Positions 23,001-34,543 of a stretch of DNA of 64,000 nt are shown piece after piece. Every line of letters begins with the position of its first letter. The first letter of the stretch is position 1. The position numbers and the translations under genes were made by a program. The notes under the pieces are model-generated. The model made no database searches. It worked only from the letters and a program-made list of their open reading frames with translations, and was not told where the DNA came from. Source of the stretch: Cervus elaphus (lineage: Eukaryota; Chordata; Mammalia; Artiodactyla; Cervidae); contig NC_057816.1 in the NCBI RefSeq assembly GCF_910594005.1, positions 21,531,797 through 21,595,796 on the forward strand, read 5' to 3'.

Positions 23001-26000
23001 GTTTTGGGGTCCCCTGCCATAGGGATGGGTAGGAGTGAGGGCAAGCAGGGCTCCCAATCCACTTGGCACTCATGTGTAAACACTCTCTACTCTGGAGGCC
23101 TTCAACCCCTGTGGGGGAGGGGTGGGAGGGGGTGGGGTGCAGAGAAGAGAGTCTCTGTGTGTGTTTGGGGGGGAAGGGTCTTAGGGTGGGGTTCATGAGA
23201 CTACGACCCAAATTTGTTCCAAACCACCATCATCAGGTCTTGCTAATGATCTGTAAGCTTACGGAACACTTTAGGCAAGAAACTCAGTTGGGAGCCCCTC
23301 CCTTGGCAGGGGGCACCCCCTCCCACATCCTAGGACACTTTGTTCAGTGTCTTGCCCCCCACCAACCCTGGAATTCCCTCAGGGCCACCCACTCTCCTCC
23401 CAGGGGTGTTCCCCAGAATCCCCTGCACAGACCTGACACCACTTGTGAGTTGACGGTTGTCATGGCGATGTTGCCCTGCTGGAGCGCTGAGGCTGGGACC
23501 ACAATCCCCTGGGGGTTATTGGAGACTCCAGACATGGAATTGGGGGAATTCTGCAGGAGGTCCTGGCAGCAAGGGAGGCGTGGTTTGTGACAGTGTCACT
23601 AAGCGCCTAGCTGCCACAGCCCCAAATTCCTCCTCTCCCCTCCCACTTCCTGCCTTCCCACCTCCCGCTCCTCCCAGACCCTAAGCCAAAAGGCGATTCT
23701 CCCTAGAAAGTGTGAATAAGGAGACTCAGCCTTACAAACGACCAACCGACAAGAGTCATCCGCTGACCTATTCCACTCCCCTGCGAACTTGAGACAGAAA
23801 TTATCCCCCACACCAGTGGTGCCTGCCTTGGCTTCACCGTGGAAGCTCCAATATTGATGCCTGGGTTCCATCCCCAGACATTCTAACTTAATTGGTCAGG
23901 GGTGTGACCAGGGCTCTGCGGGGAAAGTGCATGTTGAAAGCTCCGGGTGACTCGGATGTCAAGCCAGGGCTGGGAACCGGGCTTTACCTGCTCAGCACGC
24001 ACTCATCCTTCACCCTCAGCTATCTCCAGAAGCCTCCTGCCACCAAGAGCCTTGCTGCTCAGTGCCCGTATCACAGCATTTATGACAAAAAGCTCCACAC
24101 AAATCAGCCTCCAACGTACTACCTGTACTTAGCTCAGATCTGCCGTATCATGGCTACTAAAATATTTGCTGAATAATAATAAAAATAGCCACCTGTCCTC
24201 TTCATCACCCGTCTTCCAGGGCATCCCATAGGAGCGTTCCCTCAGCTGGGGGCACATCTCATCGGCTCCTCCCGCCCCCCTTAGGCCCCCAGCACAGAGC
24301 CCCCTGAGGAGGCTCACTCCCCACACTGTCACCTGCTGGCCCCTTTCCTGCAGACAATCCAAAGCAGCTAAGGGGGCCTTTTTTTTTTTCTGGCACCCTC
24401 ATCATTGCCACCTAAGAGCCGGGCAAAGAGTGCTTAGACTCTGACATAGATGGACAGGAAGCAGGCTCAGCTGAGGGCCTCCAGGAAGGGGCAGTGAAGC
24501 CTCCCTCCTTGGCCACCGGGCGCCCTGCTCCGCTAGGGAGGGTTTGTGAGGAAGGAACTGGGTGTGGGGGTTGGGGTCTCTAGGTTTCATTTGGAGAAAG
24601 CAAGGCAGGCATGGATGGGGGAAAGTAAGTGAGCCTGAGAAGACCCACTGGGGTCACTGAGCACCCCCCAACCACAGTTCTTCCTGTGAAAACAATACTT
24701 ACACCAGTAACCTGCTGGCTAGTATGGGCATTCCCATGCCCAAGGCCTGGAATCACAGGCCTGAAGCTTTTAGGATTTAGACAGGAAAATGGTTAAGAAA
24801 AGGGACAGCAAGGTGATCAAACCAGTCAATCCTAAAGGAAATCAACCCTGAATATTCATTGGAAGGACTGATGCTGAAGCTGAAGCTCCAATATTTTGGC
24901 CACCTAATGTGAAGAGCCAACTCATTAGAAAAGACCCTGATGCTGGGAAAGATTAAAGGTAGGAGGAGAAGGAGGTGACAGAGGATGAGATGGTTGGAAG
25001 GCATCATCGACTCAGTTGCAGGAGTGTGAGCAAACTCCGGGAGACAGTGAAAGATAAGGAAGCCTGGCGTGCTGCATGCAGTCTATGGAGTCACAAAGAG
25101 TCAGACGTGACTGAACCTGACCGTGGTTAAGAAAGTTGGGGGGAAAAGAAAGCCCCCAGCTCCCTAGCTTTGGTTTTAGGACCTGACGAGCTTGGACCAT
25201 CAGCTGCAGGAAGATCAAGAGGGTGGAGCAAGAAGTGTGTGTCTGGAGCAAAACCTGGAGCCAGTGACTGCAAACCTGGAGCCACAGACCAAGAAGACAT
25301 GTCAGGGGCTGGGGGACAGCTGTGGCACGTCACTTCCCGGACCCTGGCTCCCAGGAGCTGGCTGAGCCTTGCAGGTGGAGGCAGTTGGTACGGACAGTCT
25401 CACTTGATTCAGCTGCTTACCCACCCTTGGCATCTTCTCCAGAACTGCCTTTTTTACCCTCCTGGACTGTCCGGCCCAGGGCTGAGGAGATTAAGCTATA
25501 AATAAGCAGTCGTGGGACTGGAGTCTGGCTCCCCCTCCTCCACGCCTGGACCTCCCATCTGGCTTCTGATGGGGTGGGGTGGGGGAGGAGGCCTTGCTTC
25601 CCCACTGGGCTCACCTCTGCGGCTGTGACCTTGGGGAAGGGAGGAGGGGCCAGCTCCTGCCTCGCTTTTTCCTTTCTGGGATCTGTGAGGGCCTCCCCGC
25701 CAGTGAAGTTTATTCTTTGAGCAGGACTCTCAGCCTTTCCATTTGCACAGCTCAAGTATAACGCTGTCTGACCTGCAGAAACCTAGAAACTGGAAGGGCC
25801 CTCACAGTCTGAGTATTCCAGCTCCCTGGGGTACAAACGAGGAACTGAGGCTAAGAAACCCAAACCACTTGCTCAAGGTGCCCTAGGTGGGTACACAGCC
25901 TCCTCACAGCCCTCCTTCACCCACAAACACTGTACCCCCACCTCGGGTCAAGAACTGGGCGGCAAGGTGTTCCTGGAATCACAGGGGTTCAATGAACATG

Positions 26001-29000
26001 AGCAGGTGAGCAGATAAAAACAACCCAAATCCGGACATACAGAGGCAGCATGGGCACCCGAGGAAAGGATGGTGGATCAGGAGTTAGCACATCATGGCTC
26101 TTTGATCCCATGGCAACCCACCCCAGGATTCTTGCCTGGAGAATCCCATGGACAGAGGAGCCTGATGGGCTACAGTCCACGGGGTTGCAAAGAGTCGGAA
26201 ACAACTGAAGCGACTTAGCACGAAAGCATGGCTTTTCAGTGGGCTCGTTATTTATAAGATGTGTCTGGCCCTGTGTTCACATCCAGGAATCCTTGAAGCC
26301 TGACTCTTCAGCTTGAGTCTGCTCCGAACTTGAGCTCCCCTCGATCCAGCCTCCCAGCCAACCTTTCTCCCAGGGTGTAAACCAGCACTGAGATTATGAA
26401 AAGCTGGGACAAACTTGAAAATTAAAAAAAAAAACTACTTATTTATTTTTTGACTGTGCCAGGTGTTAGCTGCGGCATGCAGGATCTTCAGTTGAGGCAT
26501 GTGGGATCTAATTCCCTGACCAGGGATCAATCCCAGGCCCCTTGCATTGGGAAAATGGAGTCTTAGTCACTGGATCACCAAGGAAGTCTCTGGAAGGTAA
26601 ATTTAATAGCTGGGGACAGCCACTCCATTGACACTCACCATAAAACTCATGGCAAATGACTTTTCAATGACCTCTGGTTTGGAACCATCCATACCACGGT
26701 GCTCATCATTGAATAAGGATATTTGGGAATTTCCAACATAAAAACTTGTTCCAGACCTTCTTCCATCCCCAAAATAAATCTAGCAAGGTTAGGAAAACAC
26801 AAGCAAAGCCAGTAAAATAAATACAAGATGTATGACTTGGGATTCAACCAGCACATCTTTACCAGCCAGAGGCAAGAGAGTGAGTTATCACTTGGATCTT
26901 CCCTGGCTTATTCACACTCTGACTGGTTCTCAGCCTTGTGGCTTGGTTAGCTTCCGCACCAGCTTCCCTGGTTTGGGTAACTAAAGGCAATTTACTATTT
27001 GGATCAGACCCTTCACTTTCCTACCCTCTCCTCCTACTCTGGGTCTTTGCTGGGAGGTGCTAAGAGGCAGCTGAGTTACATCAGTAAAGGAACGGAACAG
27101 AGAACCTCAGGGGTGGAAACTGTGGGCAGGGGACTGTGCTGACCACATCTTAGCTAGGACAAAGAGAAGAAGCGAAATCTTGGCATCTCTGGGGTCTAGG
27201 GAAGGGGTCTTCATCTCGTTGTTGGTGTCGTTGTTCAGTCGCTCAGTCATGTCCGACTCTTTGCGACCATATGGAGGGTAGCCTGGCAGGCTCCTCTGTC
27301 TTCCACTGTCTCCCGGAGTCTGCTCAGAATCAAGTCTGTTAAGTAGGTGATGCTATCTAACCATCTCATCCTCTGCTGTCCCCTTCTCCTGTTGCTGTCA
27401 GTCTCTTACATTTGTAAACATGAGCTGTTTCACAAACCTGCCTGAGCACTGGGGTGTTTTTAAAGACACAGATTCTCAGGGCCATTGAATGAGACCATCA
27501 GCCATCTTGGGTTTTTTTCTTTTCTTTTCTTTTTTTAGTTGTTGGCATGTGGGATCTAGTTCCCTGACCAGGGATTGAACCGAGGCTCCCTGCCTTGGGA
27601 GCCCAGAGTCTTAGCCGCTGGACCACGAGGGAAGTTCTAGCAATCTGTGTTTTTAAAAAACCCCTCTCAGATGGTCCCAAAGATCAGCTGGGTTTGAACA
27701 CTATATTTTTATTATACATATTGAATGTTAGAGAACACTCTCTCACTGTGCTATTTCATTTTAACCTCACCACTACCTATGGGGTCAGCAGAGGAGAGAA
27801 TTCCCAAATATCGTCGATTCTGTTTGCCTGAGGAGGAGTCGAGGTCCCGAGAATGGAAGTGACATTCTTAAGTCACATAGCTCTCAAACCCAGGTCTTCC
27901 AGTCCCAAGCATGGCACGGATGCTGCGGTGGGGAGATGAGCTTTGGAGTCAGTCAGCCAGGCTCCAAGGTAAGCATGGTGTCTGGCACATTTAGGCACCT
28001 AGTAAATCATTTCCCACTTCCTCCGGCTAAGGTCACTCCACTAGGGAATGGCACAGCCAGCGTTTAAAACCTGTCCTAGAAGTCGTAGAGCCTTGTGGGT
28101 TCCTTACTTAGCAACAGCAGAGCTTCACCCAGAGTTGCACACCTAGCCATGGGGGTCAGTGCCAGCCTCCCTGCCCAAACAGTGTTCCTGGGACAAGGCC
28201 AAGCCACAGAACTCGAAGCTGCAGTCTCTGTCCCAGACGAGCCCCGTGACTTGACTTTGCAGCTATTTCTGGTTCTGCCTTCATCTCCAGCCTGCTAGAG
28301 CCTTGTCTCTATGGAGACAAAGGGACTGGGTCTCTGGGGACCATCTCCTGGTCTTTTCTGAAGGAGGAGCTACTATGGCAGCAGCGGGAGGCCCCTGGAG
28401 AGAAGATGTTGGCTACGCACACAGTGTTATCATCTTCTTGACAGCTTCCTCCTGGGGCTCATCACACTCCAAACCAGGTGGATGCTACCCCTTCTAGACC
28501 CAGACAGAGCTGTTTCCTGCCAGGTTCCTTGGCCCCGTGAAGAGGTGAGAAGCACATTTGGTAGTTTCAGTGACATCCCAACATCCCATGTCTCACATCC
28601 CTTGGGTTGTCCAGGAACCAGGGGCTGAAAGTTGGTTATCCAGCCCAGGAGTTCTTTGCCGTGTTCAGGAGCATGGCAGGGGTGTTCCCAATCCTCTGGA
28701 AACTGCCAGAAACCTAGGAATCACAGGCATTCTTCCTGGCTTCTCTGCTGGAGCTGTTCCATTGGGTCTCTTACTTTCTAGTAGGAAATGGGCCAAAAAG
28801 CTGAAAGCTTAGAGTTTCCCAGGAAGGACATCCTTTGGGGTGTGGACCAGATGACCAAGAGGTCAGATGGAAACCAATGAGCTGGCCTCCACAGGCCTCA
28901 TCCCTCTCCTGCTCCTCGAGTGCTGTTTCTCAGAGACACAGGCTGAAAGCCCCTTGGGGAGGTGGAGGGGGGGCAGAGGGAGGCAGGAGAGCAGCTTTAG

Positions 29001-32000
29001 GACAGCTGAGAACTTGTATTCCTTGACACCACCCATGGGCCAGCTGCCGGGCCCTCGGTCCCTGGGGCCACTGGTCATTCTTTCTGACCCACAGTGGTCA
29101 CTGGGTGAGTTCTACTCCACATTTCATTTCTGGAACAAAAAAAAGATGACTTGTTCAAAAGGAAGTCCTTTTGAACTATGAAAAAGTGAAAGCCTCCATG
29201 ATTACTTTTAAAAGCAGAGGGTGGGGTTGGGGGTTGGAAATGAGCTGGCATTGACTGTGAAGTCTGACACTGTGGTCTGATGTCAGCCCAGGAGGAGGTG
29301 TGGCAGCTCCTCGGACCGCCTTTCCTCACTGTTATTAGGGGGAGGGCTTGTGCTGCCTGGGGAGACTTAACTTCCACTCATGGAAGAAATTCCTGGAACA
29401 AACTGTGACGGGAGGAAGAAACGAAGAGTGAAGAAAAGGACTGATTGGAGAAGTTTTCCTTTAAGTTGTTTTGCAATAGCTGGAATTTTTTTTATCGTGT
29501 TAGGATGCCTGCGAAACAGGGGAGTGAATTGGATGAACTTGCAAAGGCCCTTCCAGTTGGGGATTTTAGAAAAAAACACCACCACTCCCTGAGATGTGAG
29601 TGGGTGGAGGGTATGGGTTGGAGCGGGGGTACAGCGGGAGCGGGCGGCCCCAGCTGTCTGCCATCCACCCCCAGGCCACTAGGGGTCTCTGCTGATCCAC
29701 CAGCCCAGACGTTACTCCCAAAGCCTCCCCAGCCTCCTAGCAGGACCGGCTTGTGCCTAACTTGCCTGGGCTGGGGGTGGGGAGCCAGTTCTGAGAGCCT
29801 GGGTTCTGCTGGGAAGCTTGTCTTGACCCACTCGGGCATGCCCTTGGCCCATCCTCTCAAATCCTTTTTGACGCTTCCTGTTGGCTTGGTACGCTGGGCA
29901 CACAAGGGATCTTTCTTATACATATGTCTTTTCCCCCTGCTTGGTTGCAGGGTTTTTCTTTTCTTTTTTTCTTTTAGGGAAACAGGGGTCTTTCAATTCC
30001 CTCAAACTACCCAGCAAAGCATTGGGTGCCTGAGAGATGCTCGGTAGGTGAGTGGCCTGCCTGAGCTGAGGTCTGGACCTGGTGAGGAGGTTACCGTTGT
30101 CCCCAGGCACCCCGTTCCTGGCAGCGTCCCTCCATTTCTGGCAAAGCCAGCGTCCTGTCCTGTCTCGGGCTGGGAAGAGTTGGGTTCCCAAACCCGGGAA
30201 GCCAGTCACATGTAAACAAGCCACCTAACCCTGTTCCTGTTCCTCTCCTGGTGGGAGCTGACATCTCAAGGGAAAGGCAGCTTCTGGCCTGCAGGGACAC
30301 GCAGCAGCTGTTGCTCTTAAGGAACACTCCCTGGGAAGGAGGGAGCCGCTCCAGTTTCTGAGTCTGGCGTGCCCGCACTCGGCGGGGGTCCTGGCCCCTG
30401 AGCTGGAGGGTGGGTGGGGTCGTGGGGTGGGGCTAGGGACCCAGAAGGGACAGCCTTAACACCCGTGGAGGAGGAAGGCAGTGGAACTCAGTTTCCTGTC
30501 ACCTGGGTCGGGGGTATCCCCTTTTCCATCTCAGTAGTGACCTGCAGAGTGGACCACCACTCCCACGCTCGGCCACAAGGCAGAACTTCCAGGGGCTGGC
30601 CTGAGGTGCTGGCCCTCTACCCCCTTGGCTTCCTGCTAATCCTGAAAATGACCAACTCCCTGTTGGTCAACTGGCAAGTCCCCTTCCCCAGGCGGGGGTG
30701 CAGTGATAATGCCCTTCCTGTATTTTTAGAGAGCAGCCCACCTGCAGAGTGACATCTGGTGGGCCAAGCCGGGTATCTCAGAACTCGGCTCTCTTTGTGG
30801 CCACTCCCCTCCCTACTCTCAGTCAATTAGCGAATCCAAATTCTTTCTTCTCCACAATTGGTTTCTCACTCTCTCTCTCATCTCTGAATCCCTGATTGAC
30901 AGCTAGACAGGGTCATGGCTCTCCACTCAGGGTCCAGGAACCCTGGTTCTCCTTCCTACACGTCACTGAAAAAGTAAAAGGACCTAGGAAATGAAAATGG
31001 ACTCTGGAGGAATCCATCCCTAACTCTGCTGCTTATTAGGCATGGGGCCTTGAGCCTTAACTGCCCCGAGTTTCCCTTTTCTTGAATATAAAGTGGAGAA
31101 AAGAATGTGTACTTTGCAGGCTGGTTGTGAGGAGTAAGTGAGAGGATCTATGTCAAGCACCGAGTACACACAGTGTCTGAGACCAGGGAGCTCAATAAAC
31201 ATGGACGTTTTCTCCCTTTTCTCTGCCAGTTCTCCCTTGAGCGGCTCAAGAGGTAGCAACTTAGTTCATTTATCTCCAATGCATCGTCAAGCCTTACCCC
31301 ATTGCCCACATTCTCCCCTGAAGGATGGAAGTCTTTGGCAATTTATGATAATCAGACTCAAAGCATAGCCCCCACAGATCTGGCTGCAAGATACTCTATT
31401 TGCAGTTAGAGATGGTGTTGCAGTGGTTTTTATGCCCTTGGAACCGAGCAGGTTCGGTAGATACCTGAACAGATGTTTGAGGCAAGAGTTTCCCCCTAAA
31501 CCCTGGCCTCTTTGCTCCAGGGACTGTTCTCTGTTCCTCCCCCTACTCCAGACTTCTCTTTACACTGGGAACACTCATACCGAGGGCTCCCAGATCATCT
31601 ACTAACCGCCCTTCACTCACCTGATTGAAAAGAAAAAGTGAAAATGAAAGCTTTAGTTGCTCAGTCGTGTCCAACTCTTTGCAACTCCATGGACTGTAGG
31701 CCACCAGGCTCCTCCGTCCATGGATTTTCCAGGCAAGAATACTGGAGTGGGTTGCCATTCCCTTCTCCAGGGGATCTTCTTGACCCAGGAATTGAACCCG
31801 GTGTCTCCTGCTCTGCAGGCAGATTCTTTACTGTCTGAGCCACCAAGGAAACTAGAAGCCTAAATAGCCCAAGCTCCCACTGACCCAAGCCTGCCTGAAA
31901 TGCTCCCTCCCTCAAGAAGTCCTCCTAAAGCCAGTGAAGCTACAGCTTCTCCAATCACATTAGCTTTGAAAATTCTCCTGCCAACCTATCTGATCCCTCC

Positions 32001-33234
32001 TGAGGCTGGCTCAATCTGTCTCTGGGCAGGAACAGACACGGGCCTTGAGGTGGGGCCTGGGCTTTCCCAGTAGGAGGAAGAAGGATGCTGAGAGGTGACT
32101 GGGCAACCTCAGGCCACACACGTGCTTCGCTCAATCCAGACCCCTTCCAGCGGCTGCTTTCCCGCCCTTCCTCAGGGCCCTCTTGCCCCTGAGCACTCTA
32201 TGCTCACAGAACTTATCTAGATCTTCAGGTGGGACACAAGCTCCCTCCCACCGAGGCTGAGTGCTCATCCAGGAAAATTCACAGTGTTCTCTCAGGACCT
32301 AGTGCAGCACATACAGTAAGTGTCCCCCCAGTGCCTGGCAACTGAGTGAGAACTATGGCTCAGCCCGATCAGCCCTGGAAGAGAGCTGAGGTTTAATCTC
32401 CAAGGGGAAAGACGGTTTTAGGTTAAATGCAAGCTTGGGCAAGGCCGGCGTGAGGGTCTCTTCAGTGGAATCAAGGAAAGGGAAAGTGTTATTCGCTCAG
32501 TCGTGTCCGACTCTTTGAGACCCCAAGAACTGTAGCCTGCCAGACTCCTCTGTCCATGGGATTTTCCAGGCAAGAACACTGGAGTGGGTTGCCATGCCCT
32601 CCTCCAGGGGATCTTCCCAACTCAGGGATCGAACCTAGGTTTCCCTCATTGCAGGCAGATTCTTTACAGTCTGAACCACCAATGAAGCCCCTGGAATCAA
32701 GGAAGAGCTTCCTTGCTAAGGATCAACCCACACAGGAAGCCTGGGCTCTGCTGAGCCAGGGTATCATTAGACACAGGCAGGGCAGGGTGGCTTTCTGGGG
32801 AGGGGGAAGACCAGGCTGTGGCCCAAGTCCTTGGAAACCCCGGTTTAGCTCTCCTGCTTGGGAGAAGCAGACTCCTCCACTTGGAACCCCATTCCACCCC
32901 CTAAGAGAAAGCTCACGCATCGAAATAGAAGGCCAAGTGGGAGTATGCCCAGACCCCAAAGTGCCAGGTGGGGACAGAGTACGGCATCTGAGGGAGGGGG
33001 ACCAATGTACATAATAAAAAATATCTCTCACGTTGCAACACAAGACTGGATGATCAGCACACGGGCAAAAGCATGAGCCAGCAGTTTGCAACAAAGCTAG
33101 CTGGTGGCCGGAATGTTGATCCTGTGGATCATGTTCCGGAGGGGAGACACCCCTCCCCAGGCCAGGCTGGCGCTCACTGCGGCTATTTCAGGCTGGGGGG
33201 GATTAAGGTCGAACCATGACGAATGTGTGTGCAG

Positions 33235-33281
<47 letters not shown>

Positions 33282-34503
33282 CCTTCTCTCTCCTTTCTGG
33301 TGCTGACTCCCATGCCCAGACCCCAGGCCTCCCTCCTGCTCTAAGTCTCTCAGCCCCATGGGGCTCTCCTTCCTGGGGAGGCCCAGGGCCAGCCTGCACC
33401 CACCCTAGTGAGGCAGAGATTGGAGTCTGGGAATGAGGACGGGGCGACACACACAAGGCATCCTGACCAGCTTCTCCTCTGCACACCCCCAGGACATTGC
33501 ACTGACCCCACCCCAGCCCCTCTCCTCGACTGCGGTCACCATCTCTCTTTCTATCTCTCTTCTGCCTCTGTCTGTCTCCAGCCTCACTTCCCTCTTCCTT
33601 GTCTGTGTCTCTTTGTCTGTGTTGCTCTTTTCCTCCAGTCTTCATCCTCTCCACACCTCCCTCTCAAACATGACCCTTGAGACCTACTGTATAGCACAGG
33701 GAACTCTGCTTAATGTTATGTGGCAGCTTTGGATGGGAGAGGACTGTGGGGAAGAACGGATACATGTATATCTATGGCTGAGTCCCTTCACTGTTCACCT
33801 TAAGCTATCACAACATTGCTAATCAACTATACTCCAATATAAACATTAAAAGTCTGAAAAAATAATATAGACAGAAAAGCAAAGCATGATCCTTGATATC
33901 TGCCTTTCTTTCCCTCTTTCTCCTTATTTCTCCTCCCCTCCTCAGCCTTCTTCTTGCCTCTCTGATTTTTCTCTCTCCATCTTTCTCATCTTATTACGTC
34001 TTTCAACAGAAAATTATTGGTTAACTACCACGCACCAGACTCTGTGTGGTTATCGTCAGGTATAGGTATAATAATATATGAAATCCTGACTCTGCTCAAA
34101 AAATGTTTGTTATCCAGGAGAGGAAAACAAGGCTTACACAGTGATGATGATGCAAAGTCACGTGTGATATTTACCACATAAATGTCCCGACATGCCCAGG
34201 AGTTAGCTGAGAGAAAGGAAAGTCCAGCTTTGGGGTGGGGTGCCCAGGAGGCCTCTAAGGGGAGAGCAGCCTTCTTACTGCCCTTGGTGAAGAGGCTGGG
34301 TTTGGTCCTGCAGAGGTGCGGGGACATCAAATACACGGGTGTGGAAGAACAGTGACGGAGGAGGGCCTTGAATGTCCGGAGAAAGGATGTGAAAACCCTG
34401 GGGGGAGGGGCTGGTAATCAGAGTTTTTGAGCAGGAGAAGGGCTTGAACAGTGCTTTCGATGATAAAGCCAGCCGCAGAAGCCTAAGAGGTGTGCGGGTG
34501 TGA

Positions 34504-34543
<40 letters not shown>

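Noticed and set aside
29445..30047. Plus-strand open frame of about 200 codons
   Set aside because: It is GC-rich, low in any recognisable motif, with no splice or start context. Length alone is not surprising in this composition.
33097..33654. Minus-strand open frame of 185 codons rich in Arg/Glu and Cys-Val
   Set aside because: It reads through the (AC)n microsatellite and pyrimidine-rich DNA; it is a composition artefact.
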